Origin: Branchiostoma floridae
Lineage: Eukaryota; Chordata; Leptocardii; Amphioxiformes; Branchiostomatidae
Length of the DNA: 64,000 bases
NCBI RefSeq assembly: GCF_000003815.2
Contig: NC_049988.1
Coordinates: forward strand, 21,970,543 to 22,034,542
Reading direction: 5' to 3'
Made by a program: the position numbers and the translations under genes. A model generated the notes under the pieces. The model saw only the letters and a program-made list of their open reading frames with translations. It made no database searches and was not told the origin of the DNA. Every line of letters begins with the position of its first letter. Positions within the stretch are counted from its first letter, which is position 1. Shown piece by piece: positions 11,897 to 22,371 of this stretch.

Positions 11897-12113
11897 TACT
11901 GTAAATGCATTTAAGTTTGCAGGGATTTAATTTTGTGGTAGCGGGAAAAAAGGACTGTTCACGGTGGTTTTAAGTTCGCTGTAGCACCATGCACTGTACT
12001 CTCTTACTGCCATGGAAAAATGTTAACTTCGCGGTGATTTTAAGTTGGCGGTGAAGTGGCAAAACGAAAACCACGAACATAAAACCACCGCAAAAATTTC
12101 TGCATTGACAGTA
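11897..12113. mobile_element. MITE with GTAAATGCA ends, copy 2
   Basis: Ends TACTGTAAATGCA and TGCATTGACAGTA. Internal blocks (GCGGTGATTTTAAGTTGGCG, CACGAACATAAAACCACC) match the copy at 3555-3762. Non-coding. Confidence 0.8.
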
Positions 12114-12597
12114 GTCAGAAGGGCTTGAGGGAGAGATAGCCAAGCTCTAGGGGAGAGATGCTCATCCTCTTGGGCGTCTACTGATAACTGTATTTTTCTA
12201 GGGGAGACATTTATCATGCGCCTCAATGAAAGTCTGTTGCATGTATATGATATTGTGTGATTCTCAGGAACTGTATACTTACGCCATCTGATATATCAGG
12301 TCTATTATGTTGGATGTCAGGTTGTTTTTAAAGGCAATTCTGAAAGAAGATCACACCTTGTAATGTTGAATGTGTGCTGTGTGTATGGTGTTGTATAATT
12401 CTGAAGAACTGCATACTTGCACTATCTGATTTATTAGGTCTTTCGGCCAGTCTAAAAAGTAGATAAAAAGGAGACTAGGTATGTTATGAGTAATTCAATG
12501 TATTACATAATATGATATGGTTAAGAATGTTGATGATTGATTTATGCTAGTTGTCTGATCAACATTATATCTATAATTTGTTGTTATGTATTTTATT
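12114..12597. other. No gene recognised
   Basis: Non-coding. A block around 12250-12330 (TGATATTGTGTGATTCTCAG ... ATCTGATATATCAGGTCT) is repeated in diverged form at 12380-12440. Confidence 0.5.
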
Positions 12598-12675
12598 CAA
12601 TTGTGTGACGAGGACTCCAGGAAGAATAGTTCAATGTAACTAATGGAGATTCCTAATAAACAAACAAACAAACCA
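12598..12675 (+). mobile_element. LINE-type 3' end with (AAAC)n tail
   Basis: TGTGACGAGGACTCCAGGAA ... ATTCCTAATAAACAAACAAA ends in a short-repeat tail, the usual look of the 3' terminus of a 5'-truncated non-LTR element. No ORF is present. Confidence 0.55.
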
Positions 12676-12699
12676 CATCAAAATAACATAACTAAATGG

Positions 12700-13620
12700 T
12701 GTATCAAATTAAATGGAGGTTGAGCATGGATCTACAAGTGTCAGTTACAGATTTTATAGAGCTTTAGCTTGAGTGACTTATTCTGAGTAGGTAGATACCG
12801 TAATGCAAGTATTTCATGGGAATTCGAAAGGAGAAAATCCATCACATATATATGCCTTGAAAAAGACTGCCTCATATACATGCATATATGTATCAGATCA
12901 AGTTCGATCAGAGATCTACAAGACTGCGATGAGTAATAGATTTTATAGAGCTTTAGTTTGAGTAACTTATTCTCCGTTCTAGGTAGATACGGTTAGTGCA
13001 AGACAGTATTTCATGGGAATTCTAAAGAAGAGAATCAATCACAGATGCCTTGAAAAAGACCACCTCATAGATGAATGTTTTTATAGTAGCCATGTCCAAC
13101 CATTCCTAAATGTTGAATTCATTGGACTCGAGCAGGGATGGATATACATTTAGTACTAGTGTGATGAGTTTTAGAGTTTGAAGTTTAATCATTAAAAAGT
13201 GCCAAATTTGAACACAAGGAAGGAAAATGAACATGTGTTTCTGTGACCATATATGGGCATGAGTTTGTAGAAAATTTTCTTGTGCTGAAACAAGAAAGTA
13301 ACAAGAGTGCAAAGTAGATAAAATGTTAGTGAATACTCCCTGAAACATCTGACTGTTTCCAAAATCATATCCAGTAGCTTGAGTAACTATTTAATAATCT
13401 TAGGTACTTGTAGGTAGATAGTGCATTTCATGGTTATTTCTAAAGGAAAGCACAAATGCCTTTAAAGGACTGTCACATAAATTCATGTTTTGATAGTAGC
13501 AATGTCCAACCATTGCTAAATGATGTATCAGGTAGATTTGAGCAGGGATATAAGCACTAGTGTTGTGAGTTATAGACTTTGGAGAGTTTTATCCTTACAA
13601 AGTGCCAAAGTTCCCAGACA
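12700..13620. repeat. Diverged tandem repeat, about 190-400 bp units
   Basis: The block GATTTTATAGAGCTTTAG ... GAGTAACTTATTCT ... GGTAGATAC ... TATTTCATGGGAATTC ... GCCTTGAAAAAGAC recurs near 12750 and 12940, and in more diverged form at 13380-13520. A related TAGCCATGTCCAACCATT ... GAGCAGGGAT unit appears at 13087 and 13497. Confidence 0.7.
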
Positions 13621-14080
13621 TACTCATACGGGATTTCTCATTCATTCGGATGATGTCGAGGTCAATCTAGATTAATAACAACCCTCGGTTATCCCTCTTG
13701 GACTCAACCCAATAACACAAAGGCACGGTACAGTGCGACCGCCCCTTCAGTGCACATTAATCCTGGGTGTAATGATCATATAGGGCTCTACGGGGAACGT
13801 TTGTCTGCGAGCTATTGTCTGACTGCAGTTGTAATTGAATCCTTACTGCAATGCCAGACTATTATCCGGTTATCAGACCTGACATCGCTCATCTCAGTGG
13901 ACTTAAGCGCTCTGGGGGTGGGCCAGAAATGTTCGCGTTAAAGGGGAGAGAAATTCTGAGGTATCTTTTGAAACACACCTTGAAACGTCTGATGTTCTGG
14001 CGGAAAGAAATGTGTTAAATACCATTTTTTCAAAATTCTGTCATATACAATGGTTTCAATGTATCTAGAAGGAAAGATTT
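13621..14080. other. No gene recognised
   Basis: Non-coding, with no recognised repeat. Confidence 0.45.
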
Positions 14081-14084
14081 AGTT

Positions 14085-14750
14085 TTGAAACAGTCCCTTT
14101 GATTGTAACAGGACAGTAGCCTGAGTTATAACTTTTGAAACAGTCCCCTTGCTTCACTGTGCACTAACAGGGGATTTTGGAACTGTCCCTTGACTCTCCA
14201 CATTGAACAGAAAACACAACAATTTTGAAACTGCCCCTTAAGAAACATGAAACATGTATATTTTGAAACTGTCCCTTAACTCTACAGTAACAGAGGATGT
14301 GTAGATTTTGAAACTGCCCCTTGATTACAGTAACAGAAGATGCAAAGATTTTGAAACTGTCCCTTAACAGTAACAGAAGACACACAGATTTTGAAACTGT
14401 CCCTGGTCTCTACAGCAACAGAAGACACACAGATTTTGAAACTGTCCCTTTACAGTAACAGAAGACCCCCAGATTTTGAAACTGTCCCCCCCCATGTAGT
14501 AACGTAACTCCACAGTTACAGGAGACACACAGATTTTGAAACTGTCCCCCATGTAGTAACATATCTCCACAGTAGGAGACACACAGATTTTGAAACTGTC
14601 CCCATGTAGTAACATATCTCCACAGTTACAGAAGACCCCCAGATTTTGAAACTGTCCCCATGTAGTAACATATCTCCACAGTAACAGAAGACACACATAT
14701 TTTGAAACTGCCCCCCATGTAGTAACATATCTCCACAGTGCAATCCGCAG
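14085..14750. repeat. Irregular minisatellite around TTTTGAAACTGTCCC
   Basis: About a dozen copies of AGATTTTGAAACTGTCCC separated by variable spacers. Early units have CTTAACAGTAACAGAAGACA-type spacers. Later units carry a longer spacer with CATGTAGTAACATATCTCCA, giving a higher-order unit of about 60 bp. Reverse-strand frames through the array are open only because of the repeat. Confidence 0.9.
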
Positions 14751-15110
14751 CGTAACAGTCCGGAGTAGGCAGTGGTTGTTCTGCTGTGCGCTACAGCTGA
14801 CGACGCGGCAAAACCTTCTGTCCCATGCCGTGCTGGGGGGAATGTGTGGATGTACTTCTTCGGTAAACGCTCTTCTTGTACTGTTTTTGTCCTGTATTTG
14901 TCCTGTGTGTCGTTCGTTTTAGCTTGCTTGTTGCGTAGATGTCCCTATCCCAGGGTATGTCATGACATAGGATTTAGGGAAAACTCGTTGCCGATCTGAA
15001 TGACGAGTCTTTGATGACAATTTGATGGATTGGTTTGCCAGTTAATGTCATGAAATAAGTGCTTAAACGATCACATTTAATCAGACTGCCACAAATATCG
15101 GGATTGCTAT
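14751..15110. other. No gene recognised
   Basis: The forward frame at 14772-14999 is open, with a Cys/Leu-rich stretch, but it starts in the edge of the minisatellite and shows no family resemblance. Confidence 0.4.
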
Positions 15111-15119
15111 GGAAGGAAT

Positions 15120-15445
15120 TCCATACCCAGTTGGGGGTTATGTAGGGGCTATGTATCTGATGTGGGAGTTTCTTTTCTCGCTCGGGGACTGATTGTTTTG
15201 AAAATGTGTGTCACCGTGATTCCATAGAGTTTGACAACTGTTACAGGTTCATTCCCCACATGTACATTGAAATATGTTCTTTCAAATTAGGACGACAAGG
15301 ACTATGGTGATGTATATATTTGATGTGGGACTTTCTTTACTCACTAGGGTACTGATTATTTTGAAAATGTGTGTCACCGTGATTCGAGAGGGTTTGACAA
15401 CAGGTTTGTTCACTGCGTACATTGAAATATGTTCTTTCAAACCAG
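15120..15445. repeat. Two-copy duplication, about 180 bp
   Basis: TTTTGAAAATGTGTGTCACC GTGATTC ... TTTGACAAC ... ACATTGAAATATGTTCTTTC occurs at about 15200-15285 and again at about 15359-15440, each preceded by TGATGTGGGA and TTTCTTT. Confidence 0.8.
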
Positions 15446-15599
15446 TTTTATGAGGGAATGGTGAAGTCTGTCTGTGGTGCTGAAATACTTTCCAACATTG
15501 TAGTATGTCATATCGAAAACTTGATCCAACATAGCCACTCTAAAATACAAGCAAGGCATTCAATGTCACAACTACTTTATGCCACAGTGCCTTGGTAAC

Positions 15600-15990
15600 T
15601 AAATGTTGCAAGACATGAAATTTAAAGGTAAAGGTACGTAAAAGAACCTGTCACATGTGTGATGGTGCGACGTGAGCGGATCAAATCATTCTGGCCAAAA
15701 TGGGGTAGGGAATTTCCCGAGCAGCCTCGTTACCCCTGCTTTGCCTATTGAGTCAGTGAAGTCAAGCTTGCCTAAGCTTGATGTTTCTGACTTAGGGAGA
15801 AGAGATGCTGCTATAGTACAGTTATCGCTATGGGCCGCTCTTCATCTTCATGATGGTAACATCAGGCCCTACGAACATGATTTAGAAAAGAAGAAAAAGG
15901 TAGTCCAATGACCTTCCTTCGGCCGTAGGGGCAGTGGGCTGTTATCCACTGTGTCTAGGGCACTGCGATGGTGTTTGGAGATAACCTAGA
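15600..15990. mobile_element. SINE-like element body
   Basis: Positions 15905-15985 (TTCGGCCGTAGGGGCAGTGG GCTGTTATCCACT ... TCTAGGGCACTGCGATGG) are the reverse complement of the 3' body of the tRNA-headed SINE at 52.2-52.5 kb. The frame at 15672-15911 is open for 79 codons with no recognisable domain and is probably part of this repeat. Confidence 0.55.
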
Positions 15991-16079
15991 GATGGTCCAT
16001 TTATGCATAGGAATTCTGCCCTGGAAACTTGCCGATGTTATCAAAAGCGCTCATTGGCAAGAGGGTGGGACAGTGAATG

Positions 16080-16250
16080 GAACATACATATATGTGCTCA
16101 TAGGCTATACGGTGGTACTGTGAAAGGAACGTACATTTGTAAAATATGTGCTTGATGGCTATACGGTAGGATTGTGAATGGAACGTACATATATGTGCTC
16201 CTAGGGTAGAGGGTAGGACAGTGAATGGAACATACATTTACTGTAATTTT
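16080..16250. repeat. Four-copy tandem repeat, about 60 bp
   Basis: GTGAATGGAACGTACATATA TGTGCTC ... GGCTATACGGTGG-type units recur at about 16073, 16118, 16170 and 16220. A single further copy of the motif is seen near 17705-17740. Confidence 0.8.
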
Positions 16251-16564
16251 CAACATACTTTTATGTACACTGTTTTCATGGGGGGTGTGTTCAACATCAT
16301 CTTTATTTCTCACAAGAAAACACGTTTAAAAGGACACGTCTAAAATCACGAGTACAAGATGAAGGTTTAAAAATACACCTCGGACGACCCCTTATTCAGA
16401 TACACAATGATCTGCAGGGCGCAAGGTTACAAAAAAAAGTAGTGGTGCTATACATCAGCCTTTCAATATTTCAATTCTATACGTCGCTTCTTAACTATTG
16501 CACAGATGTGACATTATGAACTACACATACATTGCACAAGTGATCGGGTGTTTACAGTAAGATA
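16251..16564. other. Probable 3' untranslated part of the LINE on the minus strand
   Basis: This lies directly downstream, on the minus strand, of the LINE ORF that stops at 16565. No poly-A or simple-repeat terminus could be placed with confidence. No other feature is seen. Confidence 0.35.
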
Positions 16565-17401
16565 TCATCGGCTGGAAAACAGCCCGGACGGCGACTCCCA
16601 TACAGGGTTGTTCCTTGCACAGTATATTGCGTACGATGTGCAGAGGGCACAGTGACCCAACCTGCGCTTCAACTCTCTCACCTCACTGTCTTTCTTACGT
16701 ACAGGGCATAAGGATTTCAGCTTTTTGACATTGTCACTGTTCACCCATCCCCTGCTACCGACCTCTATTGTAACTACAGTAGCACTATAGTCGCTATGCG
16801 AGTTTAACTCTTCCTTAAGGTGTTCATATTTGGCAAGTTTTCTATCTTCAGCAGCATGGGCATTTTGCTCAAATGGAACAGTCAGTTCGATAAGGGTTAG
16901 CTTCTGTTCGGCTGTGTTCTGAACAGTAATGTCCGGTACGAGAGATGTAGGCAGGATGTCTGGGGGTACTGTTGTGTGTGTCCCGCCCTCTATGACATCA
17001 GGGCTGAGGTCACATCGTATTGTAACTGCTGACGTCTCCAGTGTAGAATGCCAGCGCTGCAGGGTGGTTACCAGCTCCTTCAGTACACTATTGTGGCGCC
17101 AAGTGTACCTGTCCGTCAGTGCCACAGGGCAGGCATTCAGGACATGCCGAAGGGACTGGTGTCCTTTACACAACGGACACTTTGTAGACAGAAGCTTCCC
17201 CCACCGGACTAAGTTGTCCCGTGTGGGGAGCCAGTTCGCCATCCCGTTCCACGCGAACTCAAAGACACCTCGCGGGGCATTGGACAAGGAACTTCTCCAG
17301 TTTGTGTCAGATCTTTCGGCCTCCAGTAGTTCTGTCCATCTACCTTGAACCGTAAGGGTGCTACAATGTTCCTCCACTTTACAATCATATTCCTTTTGCA
17401 T
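16565..17401 (-). pseudogene. 5'-truncated LINE ORF: zinc knuckle plus restriction-like endonuclease
   Basis: A 278-codon open frame encoding the C-terminal part of a non-LTR retrotransposon polyprotein. Residues 75-91 form a CCHC knuckle (CPLC, then His86 and Cys91: CX2CX7HX4C). A GRYTWRH-like DRYTWRHNSVL follows. Pro156-Asp157 and Glu172 (PD-X14-E), then RKLAKYEHL at 187-195, fit the restriction-like endonuclease found after the reverse transcriptase in R2-type elements, which nicks target DNA to prime reverse transcription. The reverse transcriptase itself is missing: upstream on the minus strand the frame meets TAA within about 30 bases and then unrelated sequence. The intact frame suggests a fairly recent insertion. 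The exact clade cannot be given from this fragment. Confidence 0.8.
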
Positions 17402-17404
17402 CCT

Positions 17405-17572
17405 GGCTTTGACTCTAACTTATCATTGCTTTAACTCTAACTTATCATTGCTTGTAGCCTCTTAGTACTACTGTCTGTATAGCTATTAGTTGTTATTAAT
17501 TGCCATACATTGTACCCTGTGCGATTGTTGAGCAATAAATTCATTCATTCATTCATTCATTCATTGCTGATG
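17405..17572 (+). mobile_element. LINE/SINE 3' tail with (ATTC)n
   Basis: A plus-strand terminus: TGCCATACATTGTACCCTG, GCGATTGTTGAGCAATAAA, then about seven ATTC units. The same signature (TGCCATAC-TTGTACC ... ATTGTTG-GCAATAAA) occurs reversed near 37.15 kb and 46.4 kb, so it is a conserved element end. It lies head-on against the minus-strand LINE fragment, which implies two separate insertions. A 22-bp piece (TTTAACTCTAACTTATCATT) is duplicated at 17406-17450. Confidence 0.7.
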
Positions 17573-18084
17573 ACAAATAATATAAGAGACTTTTTCATGT
17601 GCACGTAGCCACTGTGAACATTTAGTTCCGAGAACAAGTTCAATTATTTCGTACCGTGAAAGTTTGGTACCAAGAAGACAAAGTGAACTACAGTATTTGC
17701 TCATTGACTATACGGTGGGACGGTGAGGGGAACTTACATGTGTGGTTTTTCCTGAATGGCTGATATGGTTGCCACATTGAGGGAGGGAAATTTGAATGTA
17801 GAAAATGTTTGAATGTAGAATTGCCATGAATCGTTAAAACAGGAGGACTTTCTGTTATGGCCTCACTGATGTCATTTATTTGTTCTCAGATTTTTAAAAA
17901 ATAACAGAACATTTTACCTTAACAACAGAGTCTGGGGGCTGTATTGTCGTACACACAGTTTCAGATTGTAGTAAATGTACAATCATGTAATTCTGATGCA
18001 AGTTTTCAACCCAGCCTCTGTTTTCATCTTGCCTGCTAGATGAATTTTTACTTCAAGGTTTCAGGGAACCAAGAAAATAAATTT
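17573..18084. other. No gene; partial MITE family B sequence
   Basis: Non-coding. From about 17850 to 18095 there is a poorly preserved family B-like segment (GGCCTCACTGATGTCATTTA TTTGTTCTCAG ... AAATAAATTTGTGGGGCC) next to the better copy that follows. Confidence 0.5.
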
Positions 18085-18089
18085 GTGGG

Positions 18090-18322
18090 GCCTAAGGCCA
18101 TACCAATTTAATTTCTTCGTTCTCAGATTTTAAAAGAATTTTAAAAGATATGTTTAACTGAAAAAAAACAAAGCCTAAGAACAAAGTTTATGACTTGATG
18201 CACTCAGTTTTAAGTTAATACAGTCATATTCAAGTTTTCCTTCCTGCTCATTGCTTTTATGATGTCCACTTGCTATATTTTACAATCCGAGATCCCACAA
18301 ATTTAATTGGTGTGGCCTAAAA
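18090..18322. mobile_element. MITE family B copy
   Basis: Starts AAGGCCATACCAATTTAATT and ends AATTTAATTGGTGTGGCCTA. Internal blocks AAGTTTATGACTTGATGCAC, CAGTCATATTCAAGTTTTCC and TGATGTCCACTTGCTATATT are shared with the copies at 21.7 and 23.8 kb. Confidence 0.85.
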
Positions 18323-18904
18323 GGAGAATTGAAGAGAAACAAGGATGATCATTAATTGACCTGGCCTGATGAAGAGATTCATTATTAGAAATTAGGTCCC
18401 AAATTGGCCTGTGCATACATGATAAATTCCGATACAACATCCCATGATGATTCGTTGCTTTCATTCTGGTATAAAGTTTCAAATATGTTTTATGAATGCA
18501 ATATTTCATAGTTCAATAAGCTCCCACGGCTATACTCCGAAATTCGCCCTTGAACCAAAAAATCGGCGTCTGAAAAAAAATCAAATCAGCCAAAAAATCA
18601 ATCCGTCAAAATTGCGCCTCACTCCTCGGAGGATTCCTGACAAATGATTCGTGTCAAAGGTCACCTTGTTACTGACCTCGTCGCTAACGAACCACCGGAT
18701 AAGTGACAGCTATGACAGCCTGTCAATTACACTCCCGGGGCCAAATTAAAGATTGAAATCGTTCTCTCCCTTGACGGGAGTGTTTCGTTTTGGTTATTGA
18801 TAGCCAATTTTTGGCGAAGTCCTCAAGATTTGTTGTGCAGATATCTGTCACTGTCTGTATAAGGACTTGGGTAGGCCAAAGGCCACTGTTTTTTATAACT
18901 AATA
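18323..18904. other. No gene recognised
   Basis: Non-coding sequence without supported features. Confidence 0.45.
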
Positions 18905-19297
18905 GGGGCTTCACACTGAAATCAAATTAGCAGGAATCAAGCAGAACCAACCGGAATGAAGTATTTGCAAAATTCGTGCCACATTCGGGTGGGAATTCCA
19001 AATAAACCTTACATTTTGTATATCCCCTTCACACGAGAAGGAATGAGCCAAAATGCTGTCAGAATGAAAATTCTTTTCTATTCCTGGGACTTCGTAGTGT
19101 ATTCTAGAAATTCTCACTGCATTCCAGATATTCTTTACATTCTGGCAGGATTCGAAGTGGCTTGCTGTTTCGATTATTCACCAAATGAGATAAGAATGTT
19201 TCGAATACTGTTGGAATGCCGTAGAATGGGGTCATACTGCTGTTAAAATAGTTAGAATATACTTTCCAGCTTATTCTTGCTCTCAAGTGAAGGGGCC
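18905..19297. mobile_element. MITE with GGGGCTTCACACT ends
   Basis: About 393 bp with terminal inverted repeats GGGGCTTCACACTGA / CTCAAGTGAAGGGGCC. The interior contains many copies of GGAAT/ATTCC-type words (TTCTAGAAATTCTCACTGCATTCCAG-like), consistent with an old foldback element. Non-coding. Confidence 0.7.
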
Positions 19298-19880
19298 TCT
19301 ATATTACTCAATAATAAAGAAAAAGTAAGGAACTAGAAAGGCAACATTTTTGAAAAAAATGCAGGATGTGGGCGAAGGGAAAAGAAAGGAAAAATCGCAA
19401 GAAAAGAAACAACTAGAATGACAACATTTTCGCGAAAATGCAGCAAGTCTTTCCCGTGGCCTTTTTTGAAGTTTAAGTCAAACTATCTTACACACAATAG
19501 TAATTGCCATTAGGTGCCCCGTATTCTCGGTTCACCCCTATTCTCGGCCTTTACCTGACGTCACGGGTTGTGCTGTGTAGCAATTATAAAGCTGAAATTC
19601 ATGATCAGGTTCAGGTCCGGTACCGTACCGTAGCCTCCATTCCAAATTTGACTTAACGCCGCAGGCGACAGACATCGACGATACAGTATTTGGCTGCCGG
19701 TATGGTCCGAGGTGTTGACGAGCCCCCCTCCCCACATGGACCGTCCGACCGTTTAAACGCCGTCTTTTGAGGGCAGTTAAAAAATAAATAAAAAGGCGTG
19801 TAAACTGAACGATGCTCTGTTTGCAAGATAAAATTGTTGTAAATATCAAAAAAGAAAAAAAAAGGACAACTAAAAGAAAG
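19298..19880. other. No gene recognised
   Basis: Contains two related blocks with AGGAACTAGAAAGGCAACAT and GAAACAACTAGAATGACAAC, each followed by GCAG (about 19330 and 19405). No coding sequence. Confidence 0.45.
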
Positions 19881-19884
19881 TTGT

Positions 19885-19967
19885 TCCCGCCCGGAATCGA
19901 ACCAGGGTTGACCTAGCGAAAAAAACGCAAATGTAGCTGGTGCTTTAGCCATTCGGCCAAGCTTGCC
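19885..19967 (-). pseudogene. tRNA-like sequence (tRNA pseudogene or SINE head)
   Basis: On the minus strand: GGCAAGCTTGGCCGAATGGC (A box TGGCCGAATGG) followed about 45 bases later by CTGGTTCGATTCCGGG (perfect B box, and a T arm of CCTGG-TTCGATT-CCGGG). The first seven bases do not pair with the bases after the T arm, so the acceptor stem is broken and a functional tRNA is unlikely. Confidence 0.6.
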
Positions 19968-20189
19968 GTAACGTTATTGCCGGCATTTTAACAGGTACGT
20001 GTATACAAATGCAATGCGTAGCTTGAACACGTCCGTTCACTGATTAATTTGTAAGATTCCAAGGTCCCATTTTCTGAAGATAATGTTTTTCTGTGCAAAT
20101 TTATCAATCTTGTTCATTCCGTGGCGGGCAACTTCTTCCTTGAGCGCCTGTTTGGTCGAATGCATGGCCGATTTACTGCCGCGTCTCAG
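19968..20189. other. No gene recognised
   Basis: Non-coding. Confidence 0.4.
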
Positions 20190-20480
20190 CTGCTATTATA
20201 AAACTGGATGCCGAATGACATTTTGTGTTCTCTGCGTTGATAGGTCCAGCTCTGACGTACACCCGAGACAGTCTGAATTTAGGCCAATCAAAAAGCTGGG
20301 AACGCGGAGTATTTGCTAACAGCTTCCATTTTTCTGAGTTTTGATTGGCTATTATCAAAATGGATGCCGATTGTGTCCTGCGCGTTGATAGGTTCACCTC
20401 TGACGTACAACCGAGAAAGTGCGACTTTAGGCCAATCAAAAAGCTTGAAACATGGAGTACATGGAGGCTTCCATTTGTTT
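20190..20480. repeat. Two-copy duplication, about 175 bp
   Basis: TGGATGCCGA ... GCGTTGATAGGT ... CTCTGACGTACA ... CCGAGA ... TTTAGGCCAATCAAAAAGCT ... GGAGTA ... GCTTCCATTT is present at about 20203-20330 and again at about 20360-20480. Confidence 0.8.
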
Positions 20481-21708
20481 CTGATTTCCGGTGAAATACT
20501 TGTAAGAAAACTATATGTGTGGCTTCGCCCACATAATGATATATAAAGTAGTAGTGAGTCAATTCTGGGTTATACAAAATGTATATCAGAATGAAGACTC
20601 ATCTGTGTTAGCAGAATCCACAGTTATAAAGTTTGACTGATAATATTTGGCTGTACAGATGTGTCCCCACGTGAACTTGGAGGTCTGTTTCACTTTCTCC
20701 TCTGAAGTTATTCAAGGGCATTTGTTCATTGAAGATATGTAACCAATCTAACATGTCTGTAGCCAGTGTACCGTGCGTAATTAGTAATTTGGTGTGCTGT
20801 GCTGATGCTCTGCTTTTATCCTATTTGTTGGAAATGAGTTCAGCACTAAGGACAGGTCTTCTTTTTACATTTGGATTGTTTCTTTTTTGGTAATTGTTTT
20901 TTTTGGGGGAAAAAATAAGCAAGTAGAGGTCAAACCAGTTTGCTGCCAGACTAGCTATCTTAGCAGGGATAATGTTTGTGAATTTTGTTAAGCCATGGAT
21001 TTTGTTGTTAATTTGCCACTTGTTGGACCGCAGGTTGTTTTTTTAAGTATTCAAACTGGAAGTGAATGCAGGCATATTCAAGTTTTCCTTCCTTTCATGA
21101 TGTTCTCCTGCTAGATTTTCTCCTATAAATGTATAATGCTAAAGAGTTGATGAAGTAAGATAGTTTGGCCTTACAGAATACTTGTACCAAAGTAAGCAAT
21201 ATTGTTTTTGATTTTATCAACAGAGTTTTGATAGTACTTCATTGGTTTTATTGCAATACCAATATGTGTGTTTTAAGACATTCTAATATCAGTTCTGATG
21301 GACAGAGCAGTATGACCCCTAAGCAGTAGTTTTGTAGGCATTAGTGATCGCCAATATTTAGGCTCTGATGTTCTGTTGTAGCCATATGTAAGGTTGTAAA
21401 TCTACTGCTTGTTTTCCCTTTGCAGGCTACTCAAAGGATACGTTTCCTTCAAATTTTATAGTAGTTTTTCTACAGGCCATATTTCTTCTGCCTCCCATTC
21501 TGTATTTCTTGTTGTAGAAGCTGCTACAGTGGTACATGATATAAGTGCACACTGTTATAATGTCTGTCTAGAACCAGTTCAGCACCAAGGACAGGCTATG
21601 TTGTTAGAACTGTTATAGACAAGATAAAATCAGCTTACGGCAGAGTTCTTGTAACCATTATTGATAGCCAATATCTGGGTTTTGCTGCATGTGCTGAGTT
21701 GTTCCTTC

Positions 21709-21956
21709 AGGCCACACCAATTCATTTTAATGCTTCTCTGATTTTTTTAGTGAAAATATATCCAGCAGACATCATAAATGCAACAAGCAGGGAGGAAAAA
21801 CTTGAATATGACTATATTCACTTTATAAAACTGAGTGAATCAAGCCACATTCCTAGCCCTCGGGCTTTGTTTTCATTGTGTTTTTCCAGTTAAGCATATC
21901 TTTTAAAATTCTTTTAAAATCCGAGAACCAACAAATTAAATTGGTATAGCCTTAGG
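21709..21956. mobile_element. MITE family B copy
   Basis: Starts CAGGCCACACCAATTCATTT and ends CAACAAATTAAATTGGTATA GCC. Internal AAACTTGAATATGACTATAT TCACTTTATAAAACTGAGTG is the reverse complement of blocks in the 18.1 kb copy, so the two lie in opposite orientation. Confidence 0.8.
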
Positions 21957-22010
21957 AACAGTTGTAAGTCTATGGCATGTTTTGACCTTGAAGGTGAACA
22001 TCACCTCTCA

Positions 22011-22371
22011 CAGGGCTCGAAATTCATTTTTGGGATTAGGTGCACTGGTGCACCCAGCTTAAATAATTGGGTGCACCAAAACATTTTTGGGTGCACCACT
22101 TAAATTTAAGTAGAATGTAAAAAAAACCTAGTAACGAAACTTAGTTACAAGCTATCAAATTCTTAAACAAGTAACACGACAGACATTTTTATTATCTTTC
22201 TAACACTTAGATGTCAAGAATATGATGTATACTAGTATACTTGATATCTTTCCATACATAAACCTAAGAAAATATTTGGGTGCACCCAGTGCACCCACTG
22301 AAAAAAATTGGGTGCACAGCTCCAATTTTGGGTGCACCTGGGTGCACATGCACCCAGTATTTCGTGCCCTG
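22011..22371. mobile_element. MITE family C copy 1 (CAGGGCTCGAAAT ends)
   Basis: Terminal inverted repeats CAGGGCTCGAAATTC / GTATTTCGTGCCCTG, flanked on both sides by CCTCTCA (22004-22010 and 22372-22378), a clear target-site duplication. Subterminal GGTGCAC-rich blocks (GGTGCACTGGTGCACCCAG, and GGGTGCACCTGGGTGCACAT) fold back on each other. Non-coding. Confidence 0.9.

Noticed and set aside
14164-14743. Reverse-strand frames rich in GQFQNLCVFC
   Set aside because: Translation of the TTTTGAAACTGTCCC minisatellite, with no independent evidence of a gene.
16929-17348. 139-codon forward frame
   Set aside because: It is the antisense shadow of the LINE endonuclease frame, whose motifs are clear on the minus strand.
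19885-19967. Functional Ser- or Leu-type tRNA gene
   Set aside because: The acceptor stem does not pair, so it is listed as a pseudogene or SINE head.
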